Assembly (NCBI GenBank): GCA_017450435.1
Contig: JAFSTO010000029.1
Span: 47,792 to 111,791 of the forward strand
Origin: Paludibacteraceae bacterium
Lineage (GTDB): Bacteria; Bacteroidota; Bacteroidia; Bacteroidales; Paludibacteraceae
DNA length: 64,000 bases
Reading direction: 5' to 3'
Shown: positions 53,908 to 63,103 of the stretch, one piece after another
Layout: each line of letters starts with the position of its first letter
How positions within the stretch are numbered: position 1 is the stretch's first letter
The notes under the pieces: model-generated
What the model was told of the DNA's origin: nothing
The model's database searches: none
The model's input: the letters and a program-made list of their open reading frames with translations, nothing else
Program-made: the position numbers and the translations under genes

Positions 53908-55050
53908 ATGAAAAAGTTAAATGTGATAATAGTCTTATTGATGCTGTCAAGTGTTTCGCTTATGGCGCAACACCAGATAAATTCTTTCTTCAACAAGAAT
54001 GGAACAGTAAGACTTGAGACGCAAGAGTTGATTGATTCGTCGGACTCACTTGCCTCTGTATTTCACCGCGCTGACGATGTGATATGGTCGCGTGTCGTAT
54101 ATCGTATTATTGATATGCGCTATAAACAGAATTTGCAGTTGTATTTTCCGACGAATGCGGATGATCCTCAGTATAATAACCTGCTGAAGGTTATATGTTT
54201 GGCCATCATTGACGGCATGCCTGTCTATGCAAAGCCCAACTATGTTGACATCACTCCTCACTTTGAGTTTGACCCGATGGATAAGCCGTCAATGGTTGGT
54301 ATGCTGAATAATGACCTCAACGGTGAAATTCCGCAGGAGGAGGGTGGTCTGGCCGGATATGACCAGTTGCTCATCAACTATGACTCTATTGAGGATGTGA
54401 TGACTTTTCAGACTCACTCTTTCGAGCCGTACGTAAGGAATCAGTATAAGTATCTTCTTCAGGAGATTGTATTCTTTGATAAGCACTATTCGCGGCTTTA
54501 TACAAAGATTATCGGTATTGCTCCTTTGTTCATGAACTCATACGAGGTGAGTGAGGATACTCCTATTCATGAGGCGCTGTACTTGAGCATTCGTTTCTGG
54601 ATATTGTATGACGACTTGCGTCCGTATTTGGCTCGCCAATACGTCATTCCTCAGGCCAACGACACCAAGCGCGTTACCTTTGAGCAGTTCTTTGCTCAGA
54701 AATTGTACTCTTCTTATCTCATTGGTGACAGCAATATGTATAGTCGTATGTTTGCGCAATACGCAACGAAGGCTGCATCCGGCGCGTTGATTGACAAGCG
54801 TCGTGAGTTGTTGACCGGTTCCGGCGGTGAGGAAGAAGAGGAAGGAGGAGAAGAAACGGAAGAAGGCGGTGAAGAAGAAGGAGCAGAGGAAGGAGCAGAG
54901 GAAGGCGGTGAAGAAGGTGAGGCTGAAGTAACACCTGAAGACACTTATAACAAGGCCCTTAAGGCTCGTATCGAGAAAGAGCTGAAGAGAGAGCAGGCTC
55001 GTGTTCAGAAGGAGTTGATGGACTTTGAGCAAGACCTTTGGGAGTATTAA
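53908..55050 (+). CDS. gldN: Type IX secretion ring protein GldN/PorN with acidic insert
   Basis: This is a 380-residue periplasmic protein with signal peptide (IIVLLMLSSVSLMAQ). The GldN core covers about residues 25-300: SVFHRADDVIWSRVVYRIIDMRYKQN, VYAKPNYVDITPHFEFDP and FWILYDDLRPYLARQYVIPQ. Next comes a stretch of about 40 residues almost entirely Glu and Gly with a few Thr/Ala, and then a charged helix ending ELMDFEQDLWEY. The acidic low-complexity stretch is unusual for this family as I know it. An ATG at 53908 is preferred to the TTG at 53902. It is followed by a hairpin. Confidence 0.94.
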   Translation: MKKLNVIIVLLMLSSVSLMAQHQINSFFNKNGTVRLETQELIDSSDSLASVFHRADDVIWSRVVYRIIDMRYKQNLQLYFPTNADDPQYNNLLKVICLAIIDGMPVYAKPNYVDITPHFEFDPMDKPSMVGMLNNDLNGEIPQEEGGLAGYDQLLINYDSIEDVMTFQTHSFEPYVRNQYKYLLQEIVFFDKHYSRLYTKIIGIAPLFMNSYEVSEDTPIHEALYLSIRFWILYDDLRPYLARQYVIPQANDTKRVTFEQFFAQKLYSSYLIGDSNMYSRMFAQYATKAASGALIDKRRELLTGSGGEEEEEGGEETEEGGEEEGAEEGAEEGGEEGEAEVTPEDTYNKALKARIEKELKREQARVQKELMDFEQDLWEY

Positions 55051-55087
55051 TTTTTACCTTCCTATAGTTGCCTTGAGGCAAAGTACT

Positions 55088-55122
55088 TTGAGGAACGCGG
55101 TATTTGGTTCCGCGTTCCTCAA
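55088..55122 (+). terminator. Hairpin ending the type IX secretion operon
   Basis: TTGAGGAACGCGG pairs with CCGCGTTCCTCAA around the loop TATTTGGTT. A short mixed T-rich tail follows. Confidence 0.75.
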
Positions 55123-55143
55123 TTTGTAAAAGAATACTTAAGT

Positions 55144-55169
55144 TGCACAATAGGTGTTGTTATTGTGCA
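55144..55169. promoter_or_regulatory. 9-bp inverted repeat upstream of ftsX
   Basis: TGCACAATA and its exact complement TATTGTGCA are separated by 8 bases and lie 35 bases before the ftsX ATG. The symmetry and spacing resemble an operator for a dimeric regulator. A small RNA hairpin is the alternative. Confidence 0.4.
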
Positions 55170-55203
55170 GAATAATATTTAATGAGCAATTATAATATCT
55201 GAT

Positions 55204-56070
55204 ATGTCAAGACGCAGGCATCGTTTTTTCAATACCTACCTTACGGCAACTATCTCTGTTGCCCTTGTTCTTACTCTGGTAGGGATGGAGAGTGTGATAG
55301 GTTTGGGTGCATCTCATTTGCTCAAACAGTTAAAGGAGACAACAATGGTGACGATGGTGTTGTCAGACGAAACGACGTCGGCTGACTCGTTACGTGTTGT
55401 AAGGATGCTGGAAGCTTCGCCGTTCTGCCGCTCGTATGAATATATATCCAAAGAGAGGGCATTGGCAGAGCATGTGGCAGACCTCGGTGAGGATCCGACA
55501 GAGTTCCTCGGATATAACCCCATTCGTGCTTCGTTCGAGGTGAAGTTGGCATCTGACTATGTGCAACAAGACAGCATAGAGCAGGTGGAGAAGCTCTTGT
55601 CCAAGTATGAATTTGTTGAGAGCGTCAACTATCCTCGTATGGTGGTTAGTTTTTTTAGCCGTAATATAGGAACAGTGACGCTCATTCTGCTGGGTATTGC
55701 CGTTATTCTGCTTGTTATTTCTATCGCTTTGGTTGTGAATACTATTCGTTTGACTGTTTATGCGCGTCGTTTTAGTATTCAGACGATGAAGCTGGTTGGT
55801 GCAACCCCTTGGATTATAAAGGGACCTATAGTCGGCAAGAGCGTTAGAATGGGACTATGGGCAGGCATTATTGCGTTGGTTTTTCTTTCGGGAGTACTGT
55901 ATTATGTGCATTACTCACTTGGTTTTTGGGCGCTACCTCTTACTTGGGTGAATATTGCTGTAGTATGTGGCGTTGTTATTTTGTCAGGAATTATACTAAC
56001 GTTCTTTGCATCCGTATTTGCCGTAAACAGATATATCCGAATGAAAACAGATGATTTGTATTTTGTATAA
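55204..56070 (+). CDS. ftsX: Cell-division ABC-type protein FtsX
   Basis: This 288-residue membrane protein has an N-terminal helix, a periplasmic domain (about residues 45-160) and three C-terminal transmembrane helices. YARRFSIQTMKLVGATPWIIKGP is the conserved FtsX cytoplasmic segment. With the ATPase FtsE it controls peptidoglycan hydrolases at the septum; ftsE is not adjacent. It leads ftsX-DUF3098-uppP-truB-queA, a gene order I recognise from Bacteroidota. Confidence 0.92.
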   Translation: MSRRRHRFFNTYLTATISVALVLTLVGMESVIGLGASHLLKQLKETTMVTMVLSDETTSADSLRVVRMLEASPFCRSYEYISKERALAEHVADLGEDPTEFLGYNPIRASFEVKLASDYVQQDSIEQVEKLLSKYEFVESVNYPRMVVSFFSRNIGTVTLILLGIAVILLVISIALVVNTIRLTVYARRFSIQTMKLVGATPWIIKGPIVGKSVRMGLWAGIIALVFLSGVLYYVHYSLGFWALPLTWVNIAVVCGVVILSGIILTFFASVFAVNRYIRMKTDDLYFV

Positions 56071-56119
56071 AGAAGATACAATTTTCGGTTTAAGATAATA
56101 TAGAAAGAAATAGTTTGTT

Positions 56120-56371
56120 ATGAGATATACATTACCTAAGTTGAATTTAATTCTGATAGCAGTGTCGTTTGCTATCATAGTACTTGGCTTTTGTCTAATG
56201 GTAGGTGAGCCGAGTGGTGCTACAGAGTATAACCCTGATATTTTTTCCGTTCGTCGTATCACTGTCGGACCTATGATTTCTCTCGGCGGCTTTATTCTGA
56301 TGATTGTGGCAATATTATTGAAGGGTAAAAAGCGCAACGACTCATTTGACGGCAGAGGTGATAATCAGTAG
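56120..56371 (+). CDS. DUF3098 small membrane protein
   Basis: This 83-residue protein has two hydrophobic helices (about residues 8-28 and 52-68) around a short loop, VRRITVGPMISLGGF. It matches DUF3098, a Bacteroidota family usually found between ftsX and uppP. It is probably an inner-membrane protein; function unknown. Confidence 0.88.
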   Translation: MRYTLPKLNLILIAVSFAIIVLGFCLMVGEPSGATEYNPDIFSVRRITVGPMISLGGFILMIVAILLKGKKRNDSFDGRGDNQ

Positions 56372-56398
56372 GCGCGAGACATAAAGCAGCAGTACATT

Positions 56399-57211
56399 AT
56401 GAGTTGGTATGAAGCGTTGATATTAGGTGTTGTGCAGGGACTGACAGAGTTCTTGCCGGTTAGCAGTAGCGGTCATTTAGAGATAGGTCAGGCCATATTG
56501 GGAACGACAAGTGAGGACAATCTGATGTTTACTGTCATACTTCATGTTGCGACCGTTCTTTCTACAATCGTTATTCTTTGGAATGAGGTTTGGAAGTTGC
56601 TGCGTGGCACATTCGGCACGACGCAGTGGAACGAGGACAAGGACTATGTTGCAAAGATTCTGGTGTCGATGATACCGGTGTTTATTGTCGGCGTTTTCTT
56701 TAAGGACGCGGTAGAGGGTTTCTTTGGTTCCGGATTGTTGTTGGTTGGCTGTTGTCTGCTTGTGACAGCATTGCTATTGTCTTTGTCTGAATACATCAGC
56801 CGTCATCGTGAGGGAGCAGGACACGAGGTTACTTATAAGGATGCGATTATCATCGGTTGTGCTCAGGCAGTGGCAGTGCTTCCCGGTTTGAGTCGTTCAG
56901 GTACAACGATTGCCACCGGTCTGTTATGCGGCGTTAAAAAAGAATCGGTGGCGCAGTTCTCGTTTCTTATGGTTCTTATACCTATTCTTGGTGAAGCATT
57001 CCTCAATCTTCTTGACGTCCTGCAAGGAGAAGTGGTCTTTCAGTCTATAGGTTGGTTGCCGGCGTGTGTCGGTTTTGTGGCAGCATTCCTTACGGGCTGT
57101 GCAGCATGCAAGTGGATGATTGCTATTGTCAGACGGCAGAGGCTGACGTGGTTCGCCTTGTACTGCGCCTGTGCCGGAGTGTTGGCTATCGCGTATGAAC
57201 TGTTGAAGTAA
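56399..57211 (+). CDS. uppP: Undecaprenyl-diphosphate phosphatase (UppP/BacA)
   Basis: This 270-residue polytopic membrane enzyme recycles the lipid carrier for cell-wall and surface-glycan synthesis. The two active-site repeats are present: [18 protein letters not shown] near residue 15 and [18 protein letters not shown] near residue 160. Length fits the family. It lies 27 bases after DUF3098 and 12 bases before truB. Confidence 0.95.
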   Translation: MSWYEALILGVVQGLTEFLPVSSSGHLEIGQAILGTTSEDNLMFTVILHVATVLSTIVILWNEVWKLLRGTFGTTQWNEDKDYVAKILVSMIPVFIVGVFFKDAVEGFFGSGLLLVGCCLLVTALLLSLSEYISRHREGAGHEVTYKDAIIIGCAQAVAVLPGLSRSGTTIATGLLCGVKKESVAQFSFLMVLIPILGEAFLNLLDVLQGEVVFQSIGWLPACVGFVAAFLTGCAACKWMIAIVRRQRLTWFALYCACAGVLAIAYELLK

Positions 57212-57226
57212 GCTGTTGTAGAGGTG

Positions 57227-57934
57227 ATGCCTACTATAGAGAAGGACTATATATCAGGTGAGTTGATTCCAATAGACAAGCCGCTTCACTGGACATCGTT
57301 TGATGTGGTGGGTAAGCTACGTTGGCTGCTTTGCAGACGATTGGGAGTAAAAAAACTCAAGGTTGGTCATACCGGCACTCTTGACCCTTTGGCTACCGGT
57401 GTCGTGGTGGTTTGCACGGGAAAGAAAACGAAGGAGATAGACACGCTTCAGCAGCATGTCAAGGAGTATGTAGCCACTCTGCAGCTTGGGGCGACAACGC
57501 CATCGTTCGACTTGGAAAAACCGATAGACAAAACCTATCCGACAGAACATATCACCCAGGAGCTGATTGACGATGTCTTGCCTCGTTTCAAAGGTGAGAT
57601 TTGGCAGGTGCCTCCGGTGTTCTCCGCCGTGAAGATTGATGGTAAGCGTGCATATGAGTATGCGCGTAAGGGGGAAGAGGTGGATATAAAGCCGAAGTTG
57701 CTTGTCATTGACGAGATAGAACAACTCGGTTTTGATGTTGCGTCAATGCAGCTCACGCTTAGGATTGTATGCTCTAAGGGTACATATATCAGGGCATTGG
57801 CCCGTGATATAGGTGAGGCTCTCGGCTCGGGAGCACATCTCATCGCTCTCAGACGCACACGTGTGGGGGATATACGAGTGGATGACTGCGTGACAATTGA
57901 GCAGATAGAAAAAGAATTACGTTTGACAAGTTAA
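57227..57934 (+). CDS. truB: tRNA pseudouridine(55) synthase TruB
   Basis: This enzyme of about 235 residues forms pseudouridine 55 in the tRNA T-loop. The catalytic Asp lies in KVGHTGTLDPLATGVVVV. The N-terminal LIPIDKPLHWTSFDVV, QVPPVFSAVKIDGKRAYEYARKG and CSKGTYIRALARDIG are standard. GTG at 57224 directly precedes the ATG. It is followed by queA after 16 bases. Confidence 0.95.
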   Translation: MPTIEKDYISGELIPIDKPLHWTSFDVVGKLRWLLCRRLGVKKLKVGHTGTLDPLATGVVVVCTGKKTKEIDTLQQHVKEYVATLQLGATTPSFDLEKPIDKTYPTEHITQELIDDVLPRFKGEIWQVPPVFSAVKIDGKRAYEYARKGEEVDIKPKLLVIDEIEQLGFDVASMQLTLRIVCSKGTYIRALARDIGEALGSGAHLIALRRTRVGDIRVDDCVTIEQIEKELRLTS

Positions 57935-57950
57935 ATAAAAATCATTTTAA

Positions 57951-59063
57951 ATGAAGTTATCACAATTTAAGTATAATCTTCCGAGTGAACAGATAGCCCA
58001 GCGTCCTTTGCGTTATCGCGATGACTCCCGTCTGTTGGTCCTTCATCGCAAGACGGGGCAGGTGGAGCATAAGACGATGCCGGACCTTGTTAATTACTTT
58101 GACGATGGTGACCTGTTTATCTTCAACGATACGAAGGTCTTTCCTGCCCGTTTGTTCGCCACTAAAGAGAAGACCAATGCCCGCATCGAGGTGTTCCTGC
58201 TTCGTGAGCTTAATCATGAGAGTCGCTATTGGGACGTGTTGGTTGACCCTGCCAGAAAGATACGTATAGGCAACAAGTTGTTCTTTGGTAACGACAGCTC
58301 CATCGTTGCTGAGGTGATAGACAATACCACTTCGCGTGGTCGTACATTACGTTTCTTGACGGACTATGATAATGACGAGTTTGTGGAGCGTCTGTACGCT
58401 TTAGGAGAGATGCCTCTGCCTAAATACATCAAACGTGTTTATGAGAATACGGAGACTGACGAAGAGGCACGGCAGCGTCTTGATGAGGAGATTCGTGAAC
58501 AACGCAAGGAGGATAGGGAGCGTTATCAGGCTATTTTTGCCAAGCATATAGGCGCTGTAGCTGCTCCGGCTGCTTGTTTGCATTTTTCCAAAACTATTCT
58601 CAAACGACTGGAGATAAGAGGGGTGGATATGCAGTTCATGACATCACACATGAGTCTGGGCAACTTCAAGTCTGTGGACGTGGAGGACCTTACTAAGCAT
58701 AAGGTGGATTCGGAGCAGATTATCATCCCCCAGTCGGTCTCTACTGCCGTAGATAAGGCTCACGCCGGCGGGCATCGTGTGTGTGCTGTCGGTACGGAGA
58801 TTATGCGTGCATTGGAGACTGTTGCCGGAACGCAGGGGCAGGTGCCGGCATTCAGTGGATGGACGAATAAGTTCATCTTCCCGCCTTACGAGTTTAGCGT
58901 CGCTTCGGCGTTCTTCGTTAATCTGTATATGCCGCAGTCGTCGCAACTAATGCAGGTGGCAGCTTTCGCAGGTTATGAAAACACGATGGCGGCATATAAG
59001 GAAGCTGTGAAGGAAGGATATCGTTTTGGCGATTATGGAGATGCAATGCTGGTGGTGGACTAA
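57951..59063 (+). CDS. queA: S-adenosylmethionine:tRNA ribosyltransferase-isomerase QueA
   Basis: This 370-residue enzyme makes epoxyqueuosine in tRNA from the 7-aminomethyl-7-deazaguanine base. Diagnostic segments are LPSEQIAQRPLRYRDDSRLLVLH, FNDTKVFPARL, MPLPKYIKR, ERYQAIFAKHIGAVAAPAACLHFS, SGWTNKFIFPPYEF and the C-terminal YRFGDYGDAMLV. A central acidic helix (TETDEEARQRLDEEIREQR) is a small insertion. It ends the ftsX-to-queA run. Confidence 0.95.
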   Translation: MKLSQFKYNLPSEQIAQRPLRYRDDSRLLVLHRKTGQVEHKTMPDLVNYFDDGDLFIFNDTKVFPARLFATKEKTNARIEVFLLRELNHESRYWDVLVDPARKIRIGNKLFFGNDSSIVAEVIDNTTSRGRTLRFLTDYDNDEFVERLYALGEMPLPKYIKRVYENTETDEEARQRLDEEIREQRKEDRERYQAIFAKHIGAVAAPAACLHFSKTILKRLEIRGVDMQFMTSHMSLGNFKSVDVEDLTKHKVDSEQIIIPQSVSTAVDKAHAGGHRVCAVGTEIMRALETVAGTQGQVPAFSGWTNKFIFPPYEFSVASAFFVNLYMPQSSQLMQVAAFAGYENTMAAYKEAVKEGYRFGDYGDAMLVVD

Positions 59064-59079
59064 ATAATGCAGATTTTTC

Positions 59080-59229
59080 TTGCGTATTTAGGAAAAAAGC
59101 AGTAACTTTGCAACCGATTTCGCGTACGTCTCTCGCCGAGCAGGTGAAATGTTATTTGAATTTCGCTTTGCGTTTGAGGTGCATACGTACTGCATTAACA
59201 TCCCGTGAGGGAAACAAATTGTTATAACA
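59080..59229 (+). promoter_or_regulatory. rplS promoter and structured leader
   Basis: TTG 59080-59082, a 20-base spacer and TAACTTTGC 59103-59111 form an excellent promoter. The leader of about 115 bases can fold: GTACGT (59124-59129) pairs with ACGTAC (59185-59190), GAAAT pairs with ATTTC inside that arm, and CCCgtgaGGG (59202-59211) sits just before the start region. This suggests an autoregulatory ribosomal-protein leader. Confidence 0.5.
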
Positions 59230-59586
59230 ATGGATTTAATTAAGATTGCTGAAGCAGCATTCGCCGGTGAGAAAAAAGAGTTTCCGGCATTTAAGGCAGG
59301 TGACACCGTAACGGTGGCTTACCGCATCAAAGAAGGTAACAAAGAGCGTATTCAGGAGTTCCGCGGTGACGTCATCAAGGTCAGCGGCGGTGAAGGTCAG
59401 AAGCGCTTTACCGTTCGCAAGATGTCCGGCAACGTGGGCGTTGAAAGAATTTTCCCGTTGGATTCGCCTTTCATCAGTTCTATCACTGTCAACAAGTATG
59501 GCAAGGTACGCAGAGCAAAATTGTATTATCTGCGCAATCTCACCGGTAAGAAGGCTCGTATTCCCGAGCGTATTATTAAGAAGTAA
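59230..59586 (+). CDS. rplS: 50S ribosomal protein L19
   Basis: This 118-residue protein has the L19 signature: [50 protein letters not shown] and [20 protein letters not shown]. It sits at the subunit interface. It is monocistronic, with its own promoter, a likely regulatory leader and a terminator. Confidence 0.97.
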   Translation: MDLIKIAEAAFAGEKKEFPAFKAGDTVTVAYRIKEGNKERIQEFRGDVIKVSGGEGQKRFTVRKMSGNVGVERIFPLDSPFISSITVNKYGKVRRAKLYYLRNLTGKKARIPERIIKK

Positions 59587-59595
59587 TCCAATTAG

Positions 59596-59620
59596 AAGGA
59601 GCATCGAAAGGTGCTCCTTT
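59596..59620 (+). terminator. rplS terminator
   Basis: AAGGAGCA pairs with TGCTCCTT around an 8-base loop and is followed by TTTATT. It lies 10 bases after the rplS stop. Apart from this and the glnN -7 box, the 296-base gap to glnN shows nothing else. Confidence 0.85.
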
Positions 59621-59771
59621 TATTGTATATGTGACAGTTCCAAACCATCAGTCAATGGCTTGTCACTGTCTTTTTTGTCATTGGTATATTATCCATAGTG
59701 TTCATAGCAGCAATCGGTACCATATTCGCAAAAAAATGCACCAAATGTTTTTATATATAAAATAAATGTAT

Positions 59772-59780
59772 TACCTTTGC
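59772..59780 (+). promoter_or_regulatory. glnN -7 box
   Basis: TACCTTTGC, an exact match to the -7 consensus, 102 bases before the glnN ATG. The -33 region is A/T-rich without a clear TTG. Confidence 0.5.
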
Positions 59781-59882
59781 AACGGTTTTGGTATTTTGAT
59801 GCTATTTTTATTGTTTAATCCGATTGAAATTAAAAAATAGCGTCGAAATGATGTTAAAATCCTTAAATAATCTGATTGGAGT

Positions 59883-62087
59883 ATGAGTAATATTCGATTT
59901 GAGGCTATAAAAATGGCTATGGAACATCGGGCACCTATTTCAAAGGGTGGTAGCTCAAAGAGTGATGGGAACGAGAAGGCAAAAGATTATTTTGCGTTGG
60001 ATGTGTTCACTCGTGAGCGTATGAAAGAATATATCGCTGATGATGTGCTGGTGCAGTTGTTCGATGCTGTTGATAATGGTCGTACTATTCATCGTGAGAT
60101 AGCCGGCAGTGTCGCTATTGGTATGCGTAAGTGGGCAGTTGATAATGGTGCCACTCATTTCACCCATTGGTTTCAGCCGCTGACAGGCGGAACGGCGGAG
60201 AAGCATGATGCGTTTTTTACACTCAAAGACGGTGCTCTGATGGAAGAGTTCAGTGGTGATGCCCTGTACCAGCAGGAGCCGGATGCTTCGTCTTTTCCTT
60301 CCGGTGGCATCCGTAACACATTTGAAGCTCGCGGCTATTCGGCGTGGGACCCGTCAAGTCCGGTTTTTCTTATAGGTGACACACTCTGTATTCCTACCGT
60401 TTTTGTGGCCTATACAGGCGAGGCGTTGGATTACAAGACGCCACTTATACGTTCGACAGCGGCGCTCTGTCATGCAGCGCGTGAGGTGTGTCAGTATTTC
60501 GATAAGACAGTGAAACATGTGCATACTAATCTCGGGTGGGAGCAGGAGTATTTTCTGGTGGATGAGGCGTTGTTCAATGCTCGTCCTGACCTTGTGATGA
60601 CCGGACGTACGCTCATGGGGCACGAAAGTGCGAAGAACCAACAATTGGAAGACCATTATTTTGGAGCCATTCCTGCGCGTGTGCTTGCGTTCATGCGTGA
60701 GTTAGAATATGAGGCGCTGCGAGCCGGCATACCTGTTCGAACACGCCATAACGAGGTGGCCCCTAACCAGTTTGAAATGGCTCCGATGTTTGAGGACGTT
60801 AATCTGGCAAATGACCATAACCTGCTGGTGATGAGTATTATGGAACGTGTGGCGCAGCGGCATCATTTCCGTGTGCTGCTACATGAGAAACCGTACGCGG
60901 GCGTCAACGGCAGCGGCAAGCACTGCAACTGGAGCCTGCAGACTAACACCGGCATCAACCTCTTGGCACCCGGCAAGAACCCCTACCAGAACCTGCAGTT
61001 CATCACCTTCCTTGTGAATGTGCTGATGGCGGTATATAAATACAACGGTCTGCTGAAAGCCTCCATCGCCTCCGCCACCAACGAGCACCGTCTTGGAGCC
61101 AACGAGGCTCCTCCTGCTATCATTTCCGTCTTCCTCGGCAAGCAGATAACCGCAGTACTTGACAAGTTGGAACATGCCAAGGCGGAAGAAGCCATCATCA
61201 TCAATGCGAAGAAAGAGATGAAACTCGGCGTGGCAAACATCCCGGAAATTCTGCTGGACAACACGGACCGCAACCGCACCTCGCCCTTTGCCTTCACGGG
61301 CAACCGTTTCGAATTCCGCGCAGTGGGTTCAAGCGCCAACTGCGGAGCTGCTATGTTAGCACTCAACGCCGCCGTGGCGGAACAGCTCCGGTTCTTCAAA
61401 CAGGAGGTGGACGAGCGCATCCGGCAAGGCGAACCCAAAGAGAAAGCGCTGTTCGAGGTCATCCGTAGAGACATCATTGCCTGCAAAGCTATCCGTTTTG
61501 ACGGCAACGGCTATTCCGAAGAATGGAAAAAAGAGGCAGCCCGACGCGGGCTGGACTGCGAGACAAGCGTACCCCTCATCATCGACCGGTATCTGTCCGC
61601 CGATACTGTGAAGATGTTCCATACCACAGGCGTACTGAGCGAGGCGGAGCTGCATAGCCGCTGCGAGGTCAAATGGGAGACATATTCCAAGAAGATACAG
61701 ATTGAGTCCCGTGTGCTCGGCGACCTTGTGCTGAACCATGTCCTGCCTGCCGCCAAGCGCTATCAGACGATGCTTCTGCAGAACGTGCTTGCCGTCAAGC
61801 AGGTATTCTCCGCCGACGAGACAGCTTCGCTCAACGAACGCGACTACGACATCATCCGCCGCATAGAGAACCACTCCGGTGCCATCCTCAAAGGCGTGGA
61901 GGAGATGACGGAGGCACGGCACAAAGCCAACCGCCAGCCCGACGAACGGTCCAAAGCTATCGCGTATCATGATACGATTCTGCCGCTGATGGCAGAGATC
62001 CGTACGCATGCCGACGAACTGGAGATGATAGTGGATGACGAGATGTGGACGCTCGTCAAATACAGAGAGTTGCTGTTTGTACATTGA
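59883..62087 (+). CDS. glnN: Glutamine synthetase type III
   Basis: This 734-residue GSIII enzyme makes glutamine from glutamate, ammonia and ATP. The family-specific HFTHWFQPLTGGTAEKHDAF, NEVAPNQFEMAPMFE, GKHCNWSLQTNTGINL and NRTSPFAFTGNRFEFRAVG segments are present, and the length is right for the Bacteroidota form (about 730). The coding sequence changes character near base 60,890: the first kilobase uses many T- and A-ending codons (GGT, CGT, GAT), while the rest is GC-rich with AAC, ATC, GGC, CTC and CGC. The protein reads continuously across this point, so the gene is intact but may be a recombinant. Confidence 0.96.
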   Translation: MSNIRFEAIKMAMEHRAPISKGGSSKSDGNEKAKDYFALDVFTRERMKEYIADDVLVQLFDAVDNGRTIHREIAGSVAIGMRKWAVDNGATHFTHWFQPLTGGTAEKHDAFFTLKDGALMEEFSGDALYQQEPDASSFPSGGIRNTFEARGYSAWDPSSPVFLIGDTLCIPTVFVAYTGEALDYKTPLIRSTAALCHAAREVCQYFDKTVKHVHTNLGWEQEYFLVDEALFNARPDLVMTGRTLMGHESAKNQQLEDHYFGAIPARVLAFMRELEYEALRAGIPVRTRHNEVAPNQFEMAPMFEDVNLANDHNLLVMSIMERVAQRHHFRVLLHEKPYAGVNGSGKHCNWSLQTNTGINLLAPGKNPYQNLQFITFLVNVLMAVYKYNGLLKASIASATNEHRLGANEAPPAIISVFLGKQITAVLDKLEHAKAEEAIIINAKKEMKLGVANIPEILLDNTDRNRTSPFAFTGNRFEFRAVGSSANCGAAMLALNAAVAEQLRFFKQEVDERIRQGEPKEKALFEVIRRDIIACKAIRFDGNGYSEEWKKEAARRGLDCETSVPLIIDRYLSADTVKMFHTTGVLSEAELHSRCEVKWETYSKKIQIESRVLGDLVLNHVLPAAKRYQTMLLQNVLAVKQVFSADETASLNERDYDIIRRIENHSGAILKGVEEMTEARHKANRQPDERSKAIAYHDTILPLMAEIRTHADELEMIVDDEMWTLVKYRELLFVH

Positions 62088-62187
62088 CGGTATAAGGTTG
62101 GTATGCCGACGGCTCCCTTTTAGTCATGTAACACTCTCTTGAATTACTAAAAATCACTAAGAATATACAAGAACAACTAACGTTGAA

Positions 62188-62210
62188 TTTTCGAACACGG
62201 CGTTCGAAAA
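62188..62210. terminator. Hairpin between glnN and dapF
   Basis: TTTTCGAAC pairs with GTTCGAAAA around the loop ACGGC. It lies in the 180-base gap after glnN. The following bases are As, so termination would be better for transcripts from the right. Confidence 0.45.
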
Positions 62211-62267
62211 AAATCCGGCAAACGGGTCGCACGATGAACGGTCACCCGGGAGAGAAAAAGCGCGAAA

Positions 62268-63101
62268 ATGAGAAAAGAGCTGAAATTTGTCAAGATGCAC
62301 GGCTTAGGGAATGACTATGTGTATATAGACTGTTTCCCTGCAACCTCAGCCGCCATAATAGCAAGTACGGATTTATCCGCCTTGGCGCGTGCTGTCAGCG
62401 ACCGCCATTTCGGAATAGGTTCAGACGGGTTAGTGCTGATTCTTCCGTGCAAAGAAGCCGAAGCGTCGATGCGTATCTTCAATGCCGATGGTTCGGAGGC
62501 GGAGATGTGCGGCAATGCCATCCGTTGCGTAGGCAAATATCTGTATGAAAGCGGTTTATGTACACAGCTAAAGATGAGAATCAAGACGATGGCGGGTATC
62601 CGGGAGCTATGTCTTCACGTCCAAAACGGTTTGGTACACGAAGTGACAGTAGATATGGGAACCCCGAAGACAGCCACTGATTCGCTTGCCTTGAAAGGTC
62701 GTGACCTCTTGGGTTTCACCTCCGTCAATATGGGTAATCCGCACGCCGTGTTTTTCCGCAGCTGGGTAATCTCCGATGCGGAAATGGCGGACTTGGGCGA
62801 ACGAATAGGTACGCACCCGCATTTCCCTGAAGACACCAATGTGGAGTTCGTTCATGTGCGCAATGCGCGTGAATTAGATGTACGCGTGTGGGAACGCGGC
62901 AGCGGCGAGACTATGGCATGCGGCACAGGAGCCTGCGCAGCAGCCGTGGCGGCGTACCGGATGGGTGAGACAGAAGAGGAAATCATCGTGCACCTCAAGG
63001 GAGGTGAGTTATTGATTCATTATGACCCGTTGGAAAACAGAATTACCATGACAGGTCCGGCAACAGAAGTGTTCCGGGGTACCTATAGTTGGGAGGAATA
63101 A
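62268..63101 (+). CDS. dapF: Diaminopimelate epimerase
   Basis: This 277-residue enzyme interconverts LL- and meso-diaminopimelate. The two catalytic cysteines lie in EAEMCGNAIRCVGKYLYE (Cys81) and ETMACGTGACAAAVAAY (Cys218), and the N-terminal KFVKMHGLGNDYVYIDCF is typical. It is followed by dapL after two bases, so the pair forms a direct route from tetrahydrodipicolinate to meso-diaminopimelate for peptidoglycan and lysine. Base composition is that of the GC-richer right end. Confidence 0.96.
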   Translation: MRKELKFVKMHGLGNDYVYIDCFPATSAAIIASTDLSALARAVSDRHFGIGSDGLVLILPCKEAEASMRIFNADGSEAEMCGNAIRCVGKYLYESGLCTQLKMRIKTMAGIRELCLHVQNGLVHEVTVDMGTPKTATDSLALKGRDLLGFTSVNMGNPHAVFFRSWVISDAEMADLGERIGTHPHFPEDTNVEFVHVRNARELDVRVWERGSGETMACGTGACAAAVAAYRMGETEEEIIVHLKGGELLIHYDPLENRITMTGPATEVFRGTYSWEE

Positions 63102-63103
63102 TC

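Noticed and set aside
61356-62084. 242-codon minus-strand open frame within glnN
   Set aside because: The GC-rich codon pattern of the glnN 3' half creates long antisense frames. The sense frame is a clear glutamine synthetase.
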